Assembly: GCF_002776525.5 (NCBI RefSeq)
Contig: NC_045446.1
Location: 64,748,558 to 64,812,557, forward strand
Reading direction: 5' to 3'
Source: Piliocolobus tephrosceles
Taxonomy: Eukaryota > Chordata > Mammalia > Primates > Cercopithecidae
DNA: 64,000 nt
The notes beneath the pieces are model-generated. The model was not told where the DNA came from and did not search any database. It worked only from the letters and a program-made list of their open reading frames with translations. Below are positions 11,801-26,800 of the stretch, in pieces; the first letter of the stretch is position 1; each line of letters opens with the position of its first letter. The translations under genes and the position numbers were made by a program.

Positions 11801-14800
11801 TTTAAATTGACAAGTTAAGTTGTATGTATTTATTGTGTACAACATTATATTTTGAAGTATATGTACATTGTGGAATAGTTAAATCTAGCTAATAAATGTA
11901 TTACATCACACAGTTATTTTGGTGGTAAAAACATTTAATGTCTACCATCTTTGCATTTTTCAAGAATATAATATATCATCATTAACTATAGTCACCATGC
12001 TATACAGTAGAGCTCTCGAACTTATTCCTGTCTAACTGTAATTATGTATCCTTTGAACGACATCTCCCCATTCCCACTTCGCTAACCACCTCAGCCTATG
12101 GAAAGAAAATTCTGCTTTCTGCTTCTGTGAGATCAACTTTTACAGATTCCACAAATGAGTGAGATCATGTGGTATTTGTCTATGTCTGGCTTATTTCAGT
12201 TAACATAGTCTCTTCCAGGTTCATCCATTTTGTTGCAAATGATAGGATTTTATTCATTTTTATGGCTGAATAGTATTCCATTGTGTATATACACTCTATT
12301 TCCTTTATGCATTTATCCGTTAATGGACATAGGTTGATTCCATATCTTGGCTATTGTAAATAGTGCTGCAATAAGCATGTGAGTGCAAGTATCTCTGACA
12401 TACTGATTTCATTTCCTTTGGATGTATATCCGTAGTGGGACTGCTGGATCATACAGTAGCTCTATTTTTGATATTTTGAGGAACCTCCATACCGTTTTAC
12501 ACAATAGCTATATTAATTTACATTCCCACCAACAGTGTATAAGCATTCTCTTTTCTCCATACCCTTGCTGTGTTTTCTTTTTGATGTGTTGCATATGCTT
12601 CTGACATAGTATCTAAGAAGGCTTTGCCTAACCCAGGGTTGTGAAGATTTACTCCTGTGCTTTTTTTCTAAGATTTCTTAGTGTTTGCACTTACATTTAA
12701 TTCTGTAATCCACTTAGAGTTTTAAAAAAATCATTGTTATCACTATATTTAAGTTTTCTACAGATCATGTGCTTGTTAACATTATTATTATTGTTTTGAG
12801 ACAGCGTTTCACTCTGTTGCCCAGGTGGAAATGCAGTGGCGCAATTTTGGCTCACTGCAACTTTGGCCTCCCAGGCTCAAGTGATTCTCCCTCCTCAGCC
12901 TCCCGACTAGCTGGACCTACAGGCACACGCCACCACACCTGGCTACTTTTTGTATTTTTTTGTAGAGATGGGGTTTCACTGTGTTGCACAGGCTGGTCTC
13001 GAACTCCCGGGCTGAAGCTATCCTCCTGCCTTGTCCTCCAAAGTGCTGGGATTGCAGGTATGAGCCACTGCACCTGGCCATGTACTTGTTAACATTAGAA
13101 ATGCTTCAGTCAGGTGGGTGTGGTGACTCAGTTGCATTAGTCCCAACACTTGAGGAGGCTGAGGTGGGAGAATTGCTTGAGCCCAGGAGTTCAAGGTGAG
13201 CCTGGGCAACATAGACCCCCATCTTTATAAAAAGGTTTTTTAAAATATAAGTTGGGTGTGGTGGCATGCACCTGTAGTCTTAGCTACTTGGAAGGCTGAG
13301 ACAGGAGAATTGTCTGAGCCCAGGAGTTCAAGGCTGCAGTGAGCTATGATCCCACCTGGGTGACAGAGCAAGACCCTGTCTCTAAAACAGAAAGGGAGAG
13401 AGAAAAAAGGAAGGAAAGAAAGAAAAAGAAATGCTTTAGTCATTATACTAAGACTATACTAAAGCTTTCAGATTAGGTGTTAGTTCAAGCTAATTTTTAA
13501 ATGAATCACTGAAATGTATAAATATTGACTATATCTTCTAGGAATTACTTGGAGTTAATTTTTTGTGTATGGTGTAAGGAAAGGTCTTGAATGTCTGAAC
13601 TGAAGCAGTCCTCCTGCCTCAGCCTTCCAAACCACTGGAATTATAGGCATGAGCCACCAAGCTCGGCCTCACTATTTTTGCAAACATTTCTCTCACATAA
13701 TTTTTTTTTTTTTTGACGGAGCCTTGCTCTGTCACCCAGGCCAGAGTGCAATGGTGGAACTTGGCCCACTGCAACCTCTGCCTTCCAGGTTCAAGCGATT
13801 CTTCTGCTTCAGCCTCCCGAATAGTGGGGAATTACAGGCACCTGCCACCATGCCTGGCTAATTTTTGTATTTTTAGTAGAGACAGGGTTTCACGATCTTG
13901 GCCAGGCTGGTCTTGAACTCCTGACCTCGTGATCCTCCCGCCTCGACCTCCCAAAGTGCTGAGATTACAGGCTTGAGCCAGTGTGCCCGGCCTCATACTG
14001 TTTTCTTTAGCATTATTTCAGGCTATGTCATACAACAGTAAACCTGACAGACAAGCCCAACCCCGCACCCACCAATTGATTTAAACAAGATAATTTCAGT
14101 TTGTGAAAATGCTGTGAAAGAATTAAGTTAGGTTAGAGAAAGCAGTATGGGCAATACATTGTACTCATCCTGGGGAACATTATGGGTGGAACTGATCAGG
14201 AGGGAAGATTAATGAATTAAAATGGGAAGCTATAATTAATCTTATGTGTAGGAAGTGTATCTTGTAAGAAGTCATATATGTTTTTTTTTTTTTTTTTTTT
14301 TTTGAGATGGAGTCTTGCTCTGTTGCCCAGGCTGGAGTGCAATGGCACAATCTCGACTCACTGCAACCTCCGCCTGCCGGATTCAAGCAATTCTCCTGCC
14401 TCAGCCTCCCAAGTAGCTGGGGCTACAGGCACGTGCCACCATGCCTGGCTAACTTTTTGTATTTTTAGTAGAGATGAGGTTTCACCTTGCTGGCCAGGCT
14501 GGTCTCGAACTCCTGACCTCGTGATCTGCCTGCCTCAGCCTCCCAACATGTTGGGATTACAGGCATGAGCCACTGTGCCCAGCCTGTTGTCATTCTTATT
14601 TAAGAATATTTTACATTTTGTTTATTAAAAAATGTTTGGCTTAGGCTGGGCGTGGTGGCTAATGCCTGTAATCCTAGCACTTTGGGAGGCCGAGGCGGGT
14701 GGATTGCCTGAGCTCAGGAGTTTAAGACCAGCCTGGGCAACATGATGAAACCCCGTCTCTACTAAAATACAAAAAAGGAGCCAGCGTGTGCCTGTAGTCC

Positions 14801-17800
14801 CAGCTAATTGGGAGGCTGAGGCAGGAAAATCGCTTCAACCTGGAGGCGGAGATTGCAGTGAGCTGAGATGGCACCACTGCACTCCAGCCTGGCGACAGAG
14901 CGAGACTCTTATCTCCAAAAAAAAAAAAAAAAAGTTTGGCTTAGATTAGATAAAATATGTTTTAAAGACTCAAAAGAATAGGCAGGAATTCTTTCCTTTT
15001 TTTTTTCTTTTTTTTGAGATAGAGTTTTGCTCTTGTTGCCCAGGCTGGAGTGCAATGGCACAAGCCTGGCTCACTGCAACCTCTGCCTCCCAGGTTCAAG
15101 CAGTTCTCCTGCTTCAGCCTCCTGAGTAGCTGGGATTACAGGCATGCACCACCATACCTGGCTAATTTTGTATTTTTAATAGAGATAAGGTTTCTCTGTG
15201 TTGGTTAGGCTGGTCTCGAACTCTTGACCTCAGATGATTCGCCTGTCTTGGCCTCCCAAAGTGCTGGGATTACAGGTGTGAGCCACCGTGTCTGGCCGCA
15301 GGAATTCTTTTTTAAAATAAGAGTTTGCTTTGAATTTTCTGTTAATAATATAAGAGAGAAGAACTGGGGGCAATTTGGGGAGACAGGTACATAGAGGACA
15401 ATGACTGATGATATGGGCAGGACTATTAGTTGTGGATAAAAAATACTGCATTTGGCCAGCAAGCTTGAGAGCATCTTGGGCATGGTACCTGCCTATCACG
15501 TCTTCCTTTAGCATGGTCCAAACTAGCATCAACAAACCAAAATATTCATGGATCTGTTAGCTCATTTATTCTTCTAACACAATTGTTGTAATGGAAAGAA
15601 ACATTAGAGGGCAAAGAGGAGGAATCAGCAAAAATCCTGACTAGGGCACATTTTTATACTCAAGGAGTTAACAGTCCAGAGTGGATGCCTCATATGTAAA
15701 ATAAGTAGTTAGAATGCAGGGTGATACGTGCTGTAATAATGGATATGGGATAAGATTTGTTAGAGCTTAGAAGGCAGAGGCTCATTGTCTAGGCATAATG
15801 GCTCACTCCTGTAATCCCAGCATTTTGGGAGGCCAAGGCAGGAGGATCGCTTGAGCCCAGAGGTTCGAGGCCAGGCTGGCAGAAGGAGGGGCATATACAA
15901 AGGAATAAAGGGAACTGTAGAATGTTTCATAAGGATGAAGATAGTGTAGGTATGATGGGGAATGGTCAGAGATACAGGGCCCAGAACAAGAAGGGTTTTA
16001 CCTGTCATTGCTAGAGATTTGAAGTTGATCCTTAGGGGATGAGAAGCTACTGAAAGCTTTGTTACACTTATTATTTTTATTATTTTGTGTTTTTTACCCC
16101 CCCTTTTTGTGGAGAACGGGGTCTCACTATATTGCCCAGGCAGGTCTCAAACTCCTGGGCTCAAGCTATCCTCCCGCCTCTGCCTCCCTGAGAGCTGGGA
16201 TTACAAACGTGAGCCACCGTGCCTGGCGCTACTGAAAGATTTATAACAAGGAATTATATTTCAAGCAAGACTCTCTAGCAACTTTTTCAACATCAACAGT
16301 GACTAATAGGCATTGCAAATTTAATATGCCCCAAAACCTAACTCCTGACTTCTCCCCTCAACACCTGCTTTTCCTGCTTTTCCCCCATCTCGGTGAATTG
16401 CAGCTTGCTTCTTTGGGTTGCCTAGTGCAGTCATTTTTGACTCTTCTTTCTCTTACACCTCACCACGGTATATTAGCAAATCTTCTTGTTTCTCACTTTA
16501 AAATATACCCAGAATTCATCCACTAATTACTACCTGCACTGCTACTGCCCCAAACTGAGCCACCAATCATCTCTAGGCTGGGTTATTGCAATAGCCTCCT
16601 AACTGGTCTCCTTGCTTCCTCCCTTGCTCCCCTACAGTATATCGTCCACATAACCTCAGATCCTTCCAAAAGGTGAGATCATGTTACCTCTGCTCTCAAC
16701 TTTCTAATGGCTTCTTAAAGTCCTGTGGTAGCCACAAAGTCCTATGTGCCTGGCACTCTGCCCTCTCTTGCCTACTACTGTCCTTATTTCACTGCAGCAC
16801 ACTGGCCTCCTTTCTGTTCCTTGGATCTTGCCGACCTTCCTGCGTCAGAACCTTGGCATTTGTTGGACTGTCTGCCTAGAACATTGTTTCCCAAGATATC
16901 CACCTTGCTGGCTCCCTCCCTCTGTGCAGGGCTCTGCTAATGAGGCCTTCCCTAATCACCTTATATAAAATAGCAAAACTTCTCAGGCACCCTCTGTCCT
17001 CCTTACCTTACTTAATTTTGTTTCCATAAACTTACTGTCATCTGAGATTATATATGTTTATTGTGTGTCTCATTTCTAGAATGTAAGCTCTAAGAGCAGA
17101 CTTGCTTTATTCACTATTCTGTCACTAAGGCATAGAACATAAAGTAATCACTCGGTAAAGTTTTGTTGACTGAATGACTTGATTTGCATTTTTTAAACTT
17201 CACTTTGGCAGCATCATGGATAATGAAGGTGAAGTGGAGAGGAGAAGAGGAATTGATACTTGGAATTGAAATAGTCTAGTCAAGAGATTTGGAGGGCACG
17301 GAGTCAAGAATTACTTGGGAAGGAGAGCTGATGAGACTTGGCAACTCACTGGATAGGAAGAAGTGAAGGATAATGACTCCCAGATTTCTGGCTTGGGTGG
17401 TTTGAGCAGATGATGTTATAGTCAGGGATGGATGAAATAAACCGAGGAAAATATGTAGTAGGGTGACCAGCCACCCTGGGTTTGCCCAGGATGGTCGGTT
17501 TTGTCACTGCAAGTTCCACATCCCAAGAAACCCCTCAGACCCAGGCAGACAGCAATGATCAGTCACTCTAATACATAGAGTGAAAAGATAGCTGAAGGCA
17601 GAACACCAACAGTTAAGGAAAGGGAGGAGGTAGAGAAGTCTCTTCAGAAAGTGAAGCAGAAGCAGTGAGAGGGGTAGCAGGAGACTCAGTGGGTCATGGT
17701 TTTATGGAAGCTGAGAGAGCAAGCTCTTCAAGAAGAGAGCAAACAGCAATGTAGGTTGAGTTTCTCTGGGGATTTTTTAATTTGTAGCTGTGCTTGGCAG

Positions 17801-20800
17801 AAGTATATTACAGAGAGACTGTAAATGTTTCTCGAAATAAAAGACATGTTATGTCTCTTTGTTGTTTTTAAACTAGATTATTGAAGGGAGCCAACTTCTG
17901 ATACTTGCTGGATCATAGGGTAAAAATGAATTTAGAGATTTTACTAAAAGCATTATTTCTGCATTTAGTATTTGGCTATCTCAGGTTAATGAATTATTCT
18001 GAATACTGGGCAATGTGAGTAAGCTGTTACATTCTGCAATTCTGAATCGGCATTAAATCTGAGTAATCTTAAAATTGGAATTTCAGAGCTGGACATTTGT
18101 GATCATATACTTAGTAGTTCTTAATGTTTTGGAGTAATTCACTCTTCAGAATCCATTGAGAACCCTCACACATCTCCTCCCAAAAAAGCACATAAACATT
18201 TGCTGAAACTTTAGGGTTGGAGGGTTATAGATGGCCATCTGAATCCCAGGTTAAAAGAATCACTAATCTAATATAACCTTCCTGTTTACACCTTGGGATA
18301 TTAAGAGGCCTAGACAAATTAATTATCTTATCCAGAGCTTAGACAGTTACCAAACTACTTCTTGATTGAGTGTTCTATTTATTATGTATCATTGCCACTG
18401 TTTTAATGCAGGTTCAGTCCCTCTTGGTCTATTATTAATCTTATTTCAGTTAATATACTGATCACTGTGCCAGCTCCATACAAGTGGACTCTACTCCCCA
18501 TGTCCTGTCTAAAGTCCATCCTTTTTTTTAACTGACCATAGGCCAAGCAAAAATGCTACTGTTCAGAAAATTTGACGGACTACTAGATTTCATGTATCTT
18601 TTAAGTCATTAATTAAGAGTTGATCATGTAAGAACTCTTACTGATGACTTACTTGTGGCTTCTTTTCTTTGGAATAGGATGCTGTATGATTATGTTGAAA
18701 GGAAACGAAAAGAAAATTCAGGAGCCCAACTGCATGTTACCTATTTGGTGTCTGGCAGTCTCATTCAGAATGGACATTCCGTAAGTTCTCAGAGCCTTGT
18801 AATGAGCTTAAATATGTTTGTGTTATGAAGAGTGTTACAACATAGTTTAGGGGAGAGAAAATAACCAAGATTCTGTGTTATAGTAGTTTTAAAGAGCTGT
18901 TTGATGGTGATGATTATTTTGGGTTTTTAGACTAAATCTAAAACTGAGAAGTTGGGGTAATATCTTGGCTGTGATGCAGATGCATATCATTATTATGCAA
19001 TAAGATGTTAGGAGACTGCTTCTGTTATTCCCTATATCTCTTTTTCCCTCTTGAAGGTATATGGGGAATAATGGTGCTTAATTTTCCACCTGTTCAAATT
19101 TCGAATCACAAATACAAGTGTTCAAAAATTGTATTTTTTTTTTTTTTTTTTTGAGACGGAGTCTCGCTCTTTCGCCCAGGCTGGAGTGCAGTGGCCGGAT
19201 CTCAGCTCACTGCAAGCTCCGCCTCCCGGGTTTACGCCATTCTCCTGCCTCAGCCTCCCAAGTAGCTGGGACTACAGGCGCCCGCCACCTCACCCGGCTA
19301 GTTTTTTGTATTTTTTTAGTAGAGACGGGGTTTCACCGTGTTAGCCAGGATGGTCTCGATCTCCTGACCTCGTGATCCGCCCGTCTCGGCCTCCCAAAGT
19401 GCTGGGGTTACAGGCTTGAGCCACCGCGCCCGGCCAAAAATTGTAATTTCTTTAACTGAACTTCATTTTAATTTTGAACATTCATTTGGGTAGGCTTACG
19501 TCTAAGTGCCTGAAGGGTAAGGGTTTTTGGCAGGAGCATGGCTAATGCAGTGCATAGGCTGGGAACATTTTATTTTCCTTCCTCTTCTTTTTGTAGTCCC
19601 ACCTGGTATCTGGTCATCTGGCAACGCAGGTGACTGCTGGATTTCATCATCCTAACTGTAAAGCTTTCTCAGATCTGCTTGATTTTTTTCTTAGCTATTT
19701 TCATGTCCCTCTCAGGGGCACAGGGATCATTCTGTTACTCCCATGCCTTGGTGGATACCAGAAGCTCTGCTAAGATGTCTTGTTCCCTCTCCTGCACCAA
19801 ACTGGGCCTTGGGAACTTTAATAATTCCCCCTCTCTGGCGTCCTCCCAAAAGTAAGACATACCTCCTCTGTTCTCACTTCCTCAGACTTCCTGTCTGAAG
19901 GTTCTTTTGGGCATAAAAAGCCCCATGGGACTTTGCCCAAAGGTCAGGTGGCCCCTTCTCAAAGATCCACTACGTTTTCCTCTTTCCTTTGATTTTCCCT
20001 CAGAATCATAAGTTCAGAGCCCTGATGTGTCAAAATATTGACTGGATTTGTTTTTTAGCAATTGAGTCTCAAGCATGTGAGATTTAAAACTGAAATGTCA
20101 GGCTGGATACAGTGCCTCGCTCCTGTAATCCCAGCCCTTTGGGAAGCTGGGTTGGGAGAATCACTTGAGCCCAGGAGTTCGAGACCAGCCTGGGCAACCT
20201 AGTGAAACCCCATCTCTACAAAAAATACAAAAACTAGCCGGGCATGGTGGCATGCGCCTGTAGTCCTGGCTGCTCAGGAGGCTGAAGTGGGAAGGATCAC
20301 TTGAGCCCATAAGGTCAAGACTGCAGTGAGCTGTGATTGCACCACTGTACTCCAGCTTGGGTGATATAAAATAAAACTGGAATGTCAGTTTAGTAATTTA
20401 CAAGGAGTAACAAAACTGCTAGAAGGATCAGATCCTGAATACTCTCTAGCCAACATATTCTTTTCTTGTTTGAAAGCTATTTGGCAAGCCAAATGATAAC
20501 CAAGATATTTGCAAGTGTAAAATAAGATGTCATTTATATCTCTGAGGCAAAATTAAACAGACGTGACTCATTTACTTTCAGAGATAAACCTGCCTCCAGA
20601 GTTCTGCCACTCTAGAGCTCTTGAATGGATACTGTCAAAGATTATAGCTGATTGTCATATTTTCTTCTGTTTACGAGGTCAACTAACCTTCTGTCTCTTT
20701 CTTTAGTTATGTCAGAACCCTCAATCTAGTCATATTCAAGCCTCTACTTGGGAATCTTTATATTTCTTTAAAGCAGTGATTTTTATTCTTTTTTTGGTCA

Positions 20801-23800
20801 CTGAGAATCTGAAAGAAAAATGCATATGTTGACATTCATAAAATTTTGAGTTCATGGATCTTCTGGAATAGGATCCATGTTTTAAGTTAATAATTTATGT
20901 TTTAAGATAATATAGATTTTTACTCAAACTGACCCATTATAACAGGGGCTCTTAATTTAGGATTCTTGGACAGTCTTCATGGTTGGTCTTCAGAGTCCAG
21001 AGTTTTCTTGGATGACACTGAAAGTGTTCAAATTGTGTTCCTCAGTGCATATTTCTGAGACCATTTTTCAAAATGATGTATAACCTGTAATCAGTTAAAA
21101 ACTTCTAAGCCATGGCTTGCTTATAAAAAGGTTTTCTGTTTCTAAGTATAAGATGGCATTTAAATTCTGCCTATCTTTTTTTAGCAGGAGAATGCTTTTT
21201 CAAACAAAATCTTAATCAGAGTTCTATATGTAAAATTTATTAAGAGTGTGGTTGAAGTGGTTGTGAGGATTTTGGAGCCCTGGACTTGCCCTCCCAATAG
21301 CCTCACTGGGAAGCTCTGTGGAGCCCTGTGGAATTAACTGACCAAATGTGGATGCTTACCTATGCTTTTTTTCCCTTAAAGGGAATCCTAAGGAAAGGCA
21401 AATTCTTAAGCATTATGTCAGGTTTTGTTCTTTTAATTCTTCTATTAATAATTTCCTTTTTAAGTTTTTAGTGCTTCTAGAAAGAAAAAAAGACATTACA
21501 TGGCTTTGTATGGAATTTTTAATCATTTTTATTTTTATTTATTTTTTTGAGACAGGGTCTCACTTTGTCACCCAGGCTATAGTGTAGTGGCAGAATCTCG
21601 GTTCACTGTAGCCTCAATCTCCTGGGTTTAAGCCATCTTCCTGCCTCAACCCCCCAAGTAGCTGGGATTACAGGTGCTCGCCACCATGCCCAGCTAATTT
21701 TTGTATTTTTTGTAGGGATGGGGTTTTGTCATGTTGCCCAGGCTGGTCTCGAACTTCTAAGCTCAAGTCATCTGCCCTTCTCGGCCTTTCAGAGTGCTAG
21801 GATTACAGAAGTGAGCCACTGTGCCTGACCTGGATTTTTTTAAATGTAAATAATTTTTATTTTTCCAATGATTATTATAAAAAATGTTTAAAAATACATA
21901 GAACGTGAAAGCTTCCTTCAAATCTCATTCCAGAGATTCTTCCATAGGATTATTTAAAAATTTCAAGGAAATGTTTGGCTGGTTCTTTTTGTAATATGAA
22001 GAAGTGTCAACCTGATCTATGCTTTATGGGTTCCCTATTAGCTTTTCATCTAATGATTTTAGCTGAGATTAGTTTTAATCATTGCCTAAATCATTAATTC
22101 ACTAAAGGTTACAAAATGGTGATGTTTTGCCTTGAACTTCTGGGCCCAAGTGATCCCCTTGCCTCAGCCTCCTGAGTAGCTAGGACTGCAGACATGTACC
22201 ACCATGCCTGGCTAATTTTTTATTTTTATTTTTGTTAGAGACGAGGTCTCACTATGTTGCCCAGGCTGGTTTTTTTTGTTGTTGTTGTTTTTGAGATGGA
22301 GTCTTGCTCTGTCGCCCAGACTGGAGTGCAGTGGCATGATCTCGGCTCACTGCAAGCTCTGCCTCCTGGGTTCACGCCATTCTCCTGCCTCAGGCTCCTG
22401 AGTAGCTGGGACTACAGGTGCCCGCCACCACGCCCGGCTAATTTTTTTGTATTTTAATAGAAATGGGGTTTCACTGTGTTAGCCAGGATGGTCTCGATCT
22501 CCTGACCTCATGATCCACCCGCCTCGGCCTCCCAAAGTGTTGCGATTATAGGTGTGAGCCACTGCACCTGGCCGACTGGTCTTAAACTTCTGGGCTCAAA
22601 TGATCCTCATGCTTCTGCCTCCCTAAGTGCTGGGATTTACAGCCATGAACCACGACACCTGGCCTTTCTGTTGTTTTAGCTGTAATTTTTCTATGAAGAA
22701 TTTTCTCTCATCAGCTAGCCATGTTTTCCCTGTTCTGCTAAGAACAGGGGGCTTACCCCCTCCTAGGCTCTGGGTTTGTGGATGCTCCCTAACTCCCATG
22801 TCCACTTTAATAGGAACCCATTGAATCAGAGCTCTACTCTGGTCTGCATTGTTTTAGCACCAGCTGGCATTTCCATTCTGTTGTTTTTACGTACTTTCAG
22901 TATCCCCTGACGCAGTATATAGCCACACTGACCTGTCTGGTCTATTCAGATCTTCTCATGAGGTGCGAATTACTGTTTTTAGGGCTCTTTACTGCAAAGC
23001 TGCATAGGTTTTGAGTGATTCATTCCTAATGGTCTGTACTTTTTATAATCTCTGTAATTTTTAGTGTGCAGTTTTACAGAAGATGACTTTTTTGTTCCCT
23101 TGAATAAACCAGTGAAAATGACATTTTTAGGACTGCCTGTTTTAAGAGAAAACACATTATGGGAACATTAATAATCCCAGCTCAAACTTACGGTTACACT
23201 TTTTAAAATACTTATTTGATGTTTAGATTGCTCTTTTTTTTTATGTTGTGAATTTTGGTGGTTCTGAACATTAACAAAAATATCTATTTGCTTTACACAA
23301 ATATACAAGGTTTCAAAAAGCAAAACCAGTATTATTACCAACAATTTGGTTACTGAAAATAAGATTTCTTTGCAGTTCTTTGTCTGTAGGATATGTCCTG
23401 CTAAGGATGCACAGTCATCCTGTATTTTAGAATCACTTGAAATAATTCCTCACTCTACTGAAGCCACCAATTCAATATCTAGTTAAATTCAGTATTTTTT
23501 TTTTCTGTTTTGCTTTCAATTCATAGGTTCCCTCCTTTCCCTTACAGGTAACTGTTACGTTGGGTTTGCCCTCTCCTTCTTTTTTTTTTTTTTTTTCAGA
23601 TGGAATTTTGCTCTGTCGCCCAGGCGTTGGAGTGCAGTGGCGCGATCTCGCCTCACTGCACCCTCCGCCTCCCGGGTTTAAGCAATTCTCCTCCTCAGTC
23701 TTCCAAGTAGCTGGGGATTACAGGCACCCACCACCATGCTCGGCTAATATTTTTTTGTATTTTAGTAGAGATGGGGCTTCGCCATCTTGGCCAGGCTGAT

Positions 23801-26800
23801 CTTTAACTCCTGACCTCGAGATCCACCCACCTCGAACTCCCAAAGTGCTGGGATTACAGGCTTGAGCCATTGCGCCTGGCCTGTTGCATATATTTTTAAT
23901 ATAAGAAAATATATATTAATTTTGCCTCTCTTTCTTAGATAAATGTTTTCATACGTGCTACCTATTTTGCACTCTGGTTTTTTTTTACATAACAGTAGAT
24001 TCAGAGCATCGCTCCACAGCAGTTACAGAAATATTCCTCATTATTATAGCCACATAGTGCCACATTGATAGATATACCTTAGCTTATTCAGCAATCCTTT
24101 ATTGGTAGTTGTTATTTACGATCTTTGGCTATTACGGATATTAATAGTGCTGTAGTGAATAGCTTAGTGTATATGTGTTTTGTATATTTTTGCTAGTGTG
24201 TTTTAGGGTTACATTCCTAGAGTAGGATTGCTCGGTCAAAGGGTGAGTGCATGTGTACTTTTGTTGGATATTGCAAAATATCACTCTGTTTCTTGTTCCC
24301 ACCAACAATGTATGAAAGTGCCTGTTTCCGTACAGCATATGTTATCATATGTGAAAGTGCCTGTTTCCGTACAGCATATGTTATCATATGTTTTAGGGAT
24401 ATTTATATTTCTTTTTCTGTGAACTGTCTGTTCCTACCACTTGCCCATTTTTTTTTTCCTTTTTTGAAACGGAGTCTTACTCTATCACCAGGCTGGAGTG
24501 TAGTGGCACAATCTCAGCTCACTGGAACCTCCACCTCCCAGATTCAAGCGACTTTCCTGCCTCAGCCTGCCGAGTAGCTGGGACTACAGGCACGCACCAC
24601 CACACCTAGCTAATTTTTGTATTTTTAGTAGAAATGGGGTTTCACCATATTGGCCAGGAAGATCTCCATCTCTTGACCTCATGATCTGCCTGCCTCAGCC
24701 TCCCAAAGTACTGGGATTACAAGCATGAGCCACTGCGTCTGGCCTCTCTTGCCCATTTTTTAAAGGGTTGTTAGTCTTTGTTTTCTTTTCTTTATTTTTA
24801 GAAGTTGTGTATTAACCCTTTGTGATGTAAGTTGCAGTTTTTTTTCCACTTTATTGTTTGTTTTTGTACTTTAAGTTTTTTTTTCATTTAAAAGTTTTTT
24901 TTTTTTTTAATAGATTATTTCAGTTATTTCTGGATTTCAAATTATACTTAGGAAATGTTGCCTCTTTCTTAGGGTATAGCCGGTTATAGAATTCACACAT
25001 GTTTTCATGTGCATGTATGTGTTCTTTTTTTTTTGAGAGCAAGTGTCACTCTTGTTGCCTAGGCTGGAGTGCAGTGGCACAATCTCAGCTCACTGCAACC
25101 TCCGCCTCCCAGGTTCAAGTGATTCTTCTGCCTCACCCTCCTGAGTAGCTGGGATTACAGGCGCCTGCCACCACACCAAGCTAATTTTTGTATTTTTAAT
25201 AGAGACAGGGTCTCACTATGTTGGCCAGGGTGGTCTTAAACTCCTGACCTCAGGTGATCCACCCACTTCAGCCTCCCAAAGTGCTGGGATTACAGACATG
25301 AGCCACCGCACCCGGCCTCATTTTTTACATTTAAATCTCTGATCCATTTAGAATTTATTTTGGTATATGGTATGAGGAACAGATCCAATTTTTATGTGGC
25401 TCCATGTGATTATACAGTAATTCTTATTAAATCACTCACTAAAAAGCCTTTGCTCACAGTGATTTGAGATGCTTTATTTTTTTAATTGTAGTACTGAAAC
25501 CTGTACTAGATCACTTTTCTTAACTTTATTGAGAAGTTTTAAGATAAGCAAATTATGTTTCTCCTGAAAGTAAGCAAATTAAAAGTGAGTCTGACTTTAT
25601 TAAATTATAACATGTATTTTAAGGAGTGCCTGGTGTTTTCCTAATTTCACATCCAAGCACAATTGAATTATTGGGCCAAGGAAACTAAAATTGCAGATTC
25701 TTAAATGAAGCACTAATAAAGTGTTGTTTTCTTACAGTGCCACAAGGTTGCAGTAGTGAGAGAAGATAAATTGGAAGGTAAGTGTTTTAGTGACTTAGCA
25801 AGTTTTCCTCTTATGGCATCAATGTAGGTGCAATAAAAAATCTGCCTCTAACATCTGCATATATTTAGCTATTTAACTGAATAGCCCAATAGTCATTTTA
25901 TTAGTAGTTTTTGAAGCATGTTAAAATATGATACTACATCTGCCTAACTTCCCATTTTTAGGGCCAATAGCTGCTGACATTTATAAAGCACTTTTATCAC
26001 AGAATTTCAAAACTCGTGACACATGCAGAAACTGTTATGAATACCATATGAGCTACCTCATCAACTGTAAAAAGACAGTGGCAGTTTTTTTAGGAAGCAA
26101 GTTAAAGAATGCTTTTCTGGAAGTCAGAAAGACTTCTAAATTAAATTTGTCTCACTCTTTCAAGACTATTAGTGCTACCATTCGATTGTTTAAAAACCCA
26201 ATTCAAAGGAATTTAATAACAGTCAGGGTCCTCCTGATCTTGGACCTATATCTCAAGACAAAACCTGTACTGTTGTACTTTGTATATAAAGGCTCCTTGG
26301 CCTGCAGGCCCCATTTCACAGATTGGGACTGAGGAGGGTGGAGGGCAGCCATGTCAGGGACACAAAAAATATGTGTATTTTAAAAAGAAAGAGCTCCTGC
26401 CTGTGAGGGTAGGATGGGGGTATTTTACCAAATTTAACTCTGAAGTATTCAGAGTGGTGGATTTGTCTACTTTTTACTTTCTGAATTCCCACAGTGGTAA
26501 GCAAAGCAAAATTTCTTTATTGTATAGATAGGTAATGATTGTCTACTATGTACCAAGCTCTATACTAGGAACTGGGGACATGGAACAAGTTAGCTGCAAT
26601 CCTTTCCTTCACGGAACCTAACATTTGTTCTTGTGGTGTTCTTTTGTGTTTCTCCTCCGTAGGCTTATCTAGTTTGTAGTGTTTTTATTATAGAGTTGCT
26701 TTCTCTAAACTAAAATTGAAATATATAAATGATATTCTCAGATAGAAATTACTTAGTCCTCTTTAATTATATGCTATAGTGTAAGGCTCTTTTCTGACCG

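Larger units (their letters stand above)
23920..25440 (-). mobile_element. L1 3' end (antisense), interrupted by two Alus
   Basis: Pieces 23920-24448, 24745-25023 and 25318-25440 follow the antisense L1 order: ATTAATAGTGCTGTAGTGAA, AGTAGGATTGCTCGGTCAAAG, TTGCCCATTTTTTAAAGGG, ATTTAGAATTTATTTTGGTA. The first piece contains a perfect 39-bp tandem duplication. Confidence 0.85.

Noticed and set aside
16673..16968. Three overlapping frames of 68-74 residues
   Set aside because: Lie within an L2 ORF2 remnant and in different frames; decayed transposon coding sequence.
25928..26332. 134-residue frame in intron 4
   Set aside because: No Kozak support, domain or splice evidence; AT-rich sequence and no family resemblance. 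Kept only as a note.
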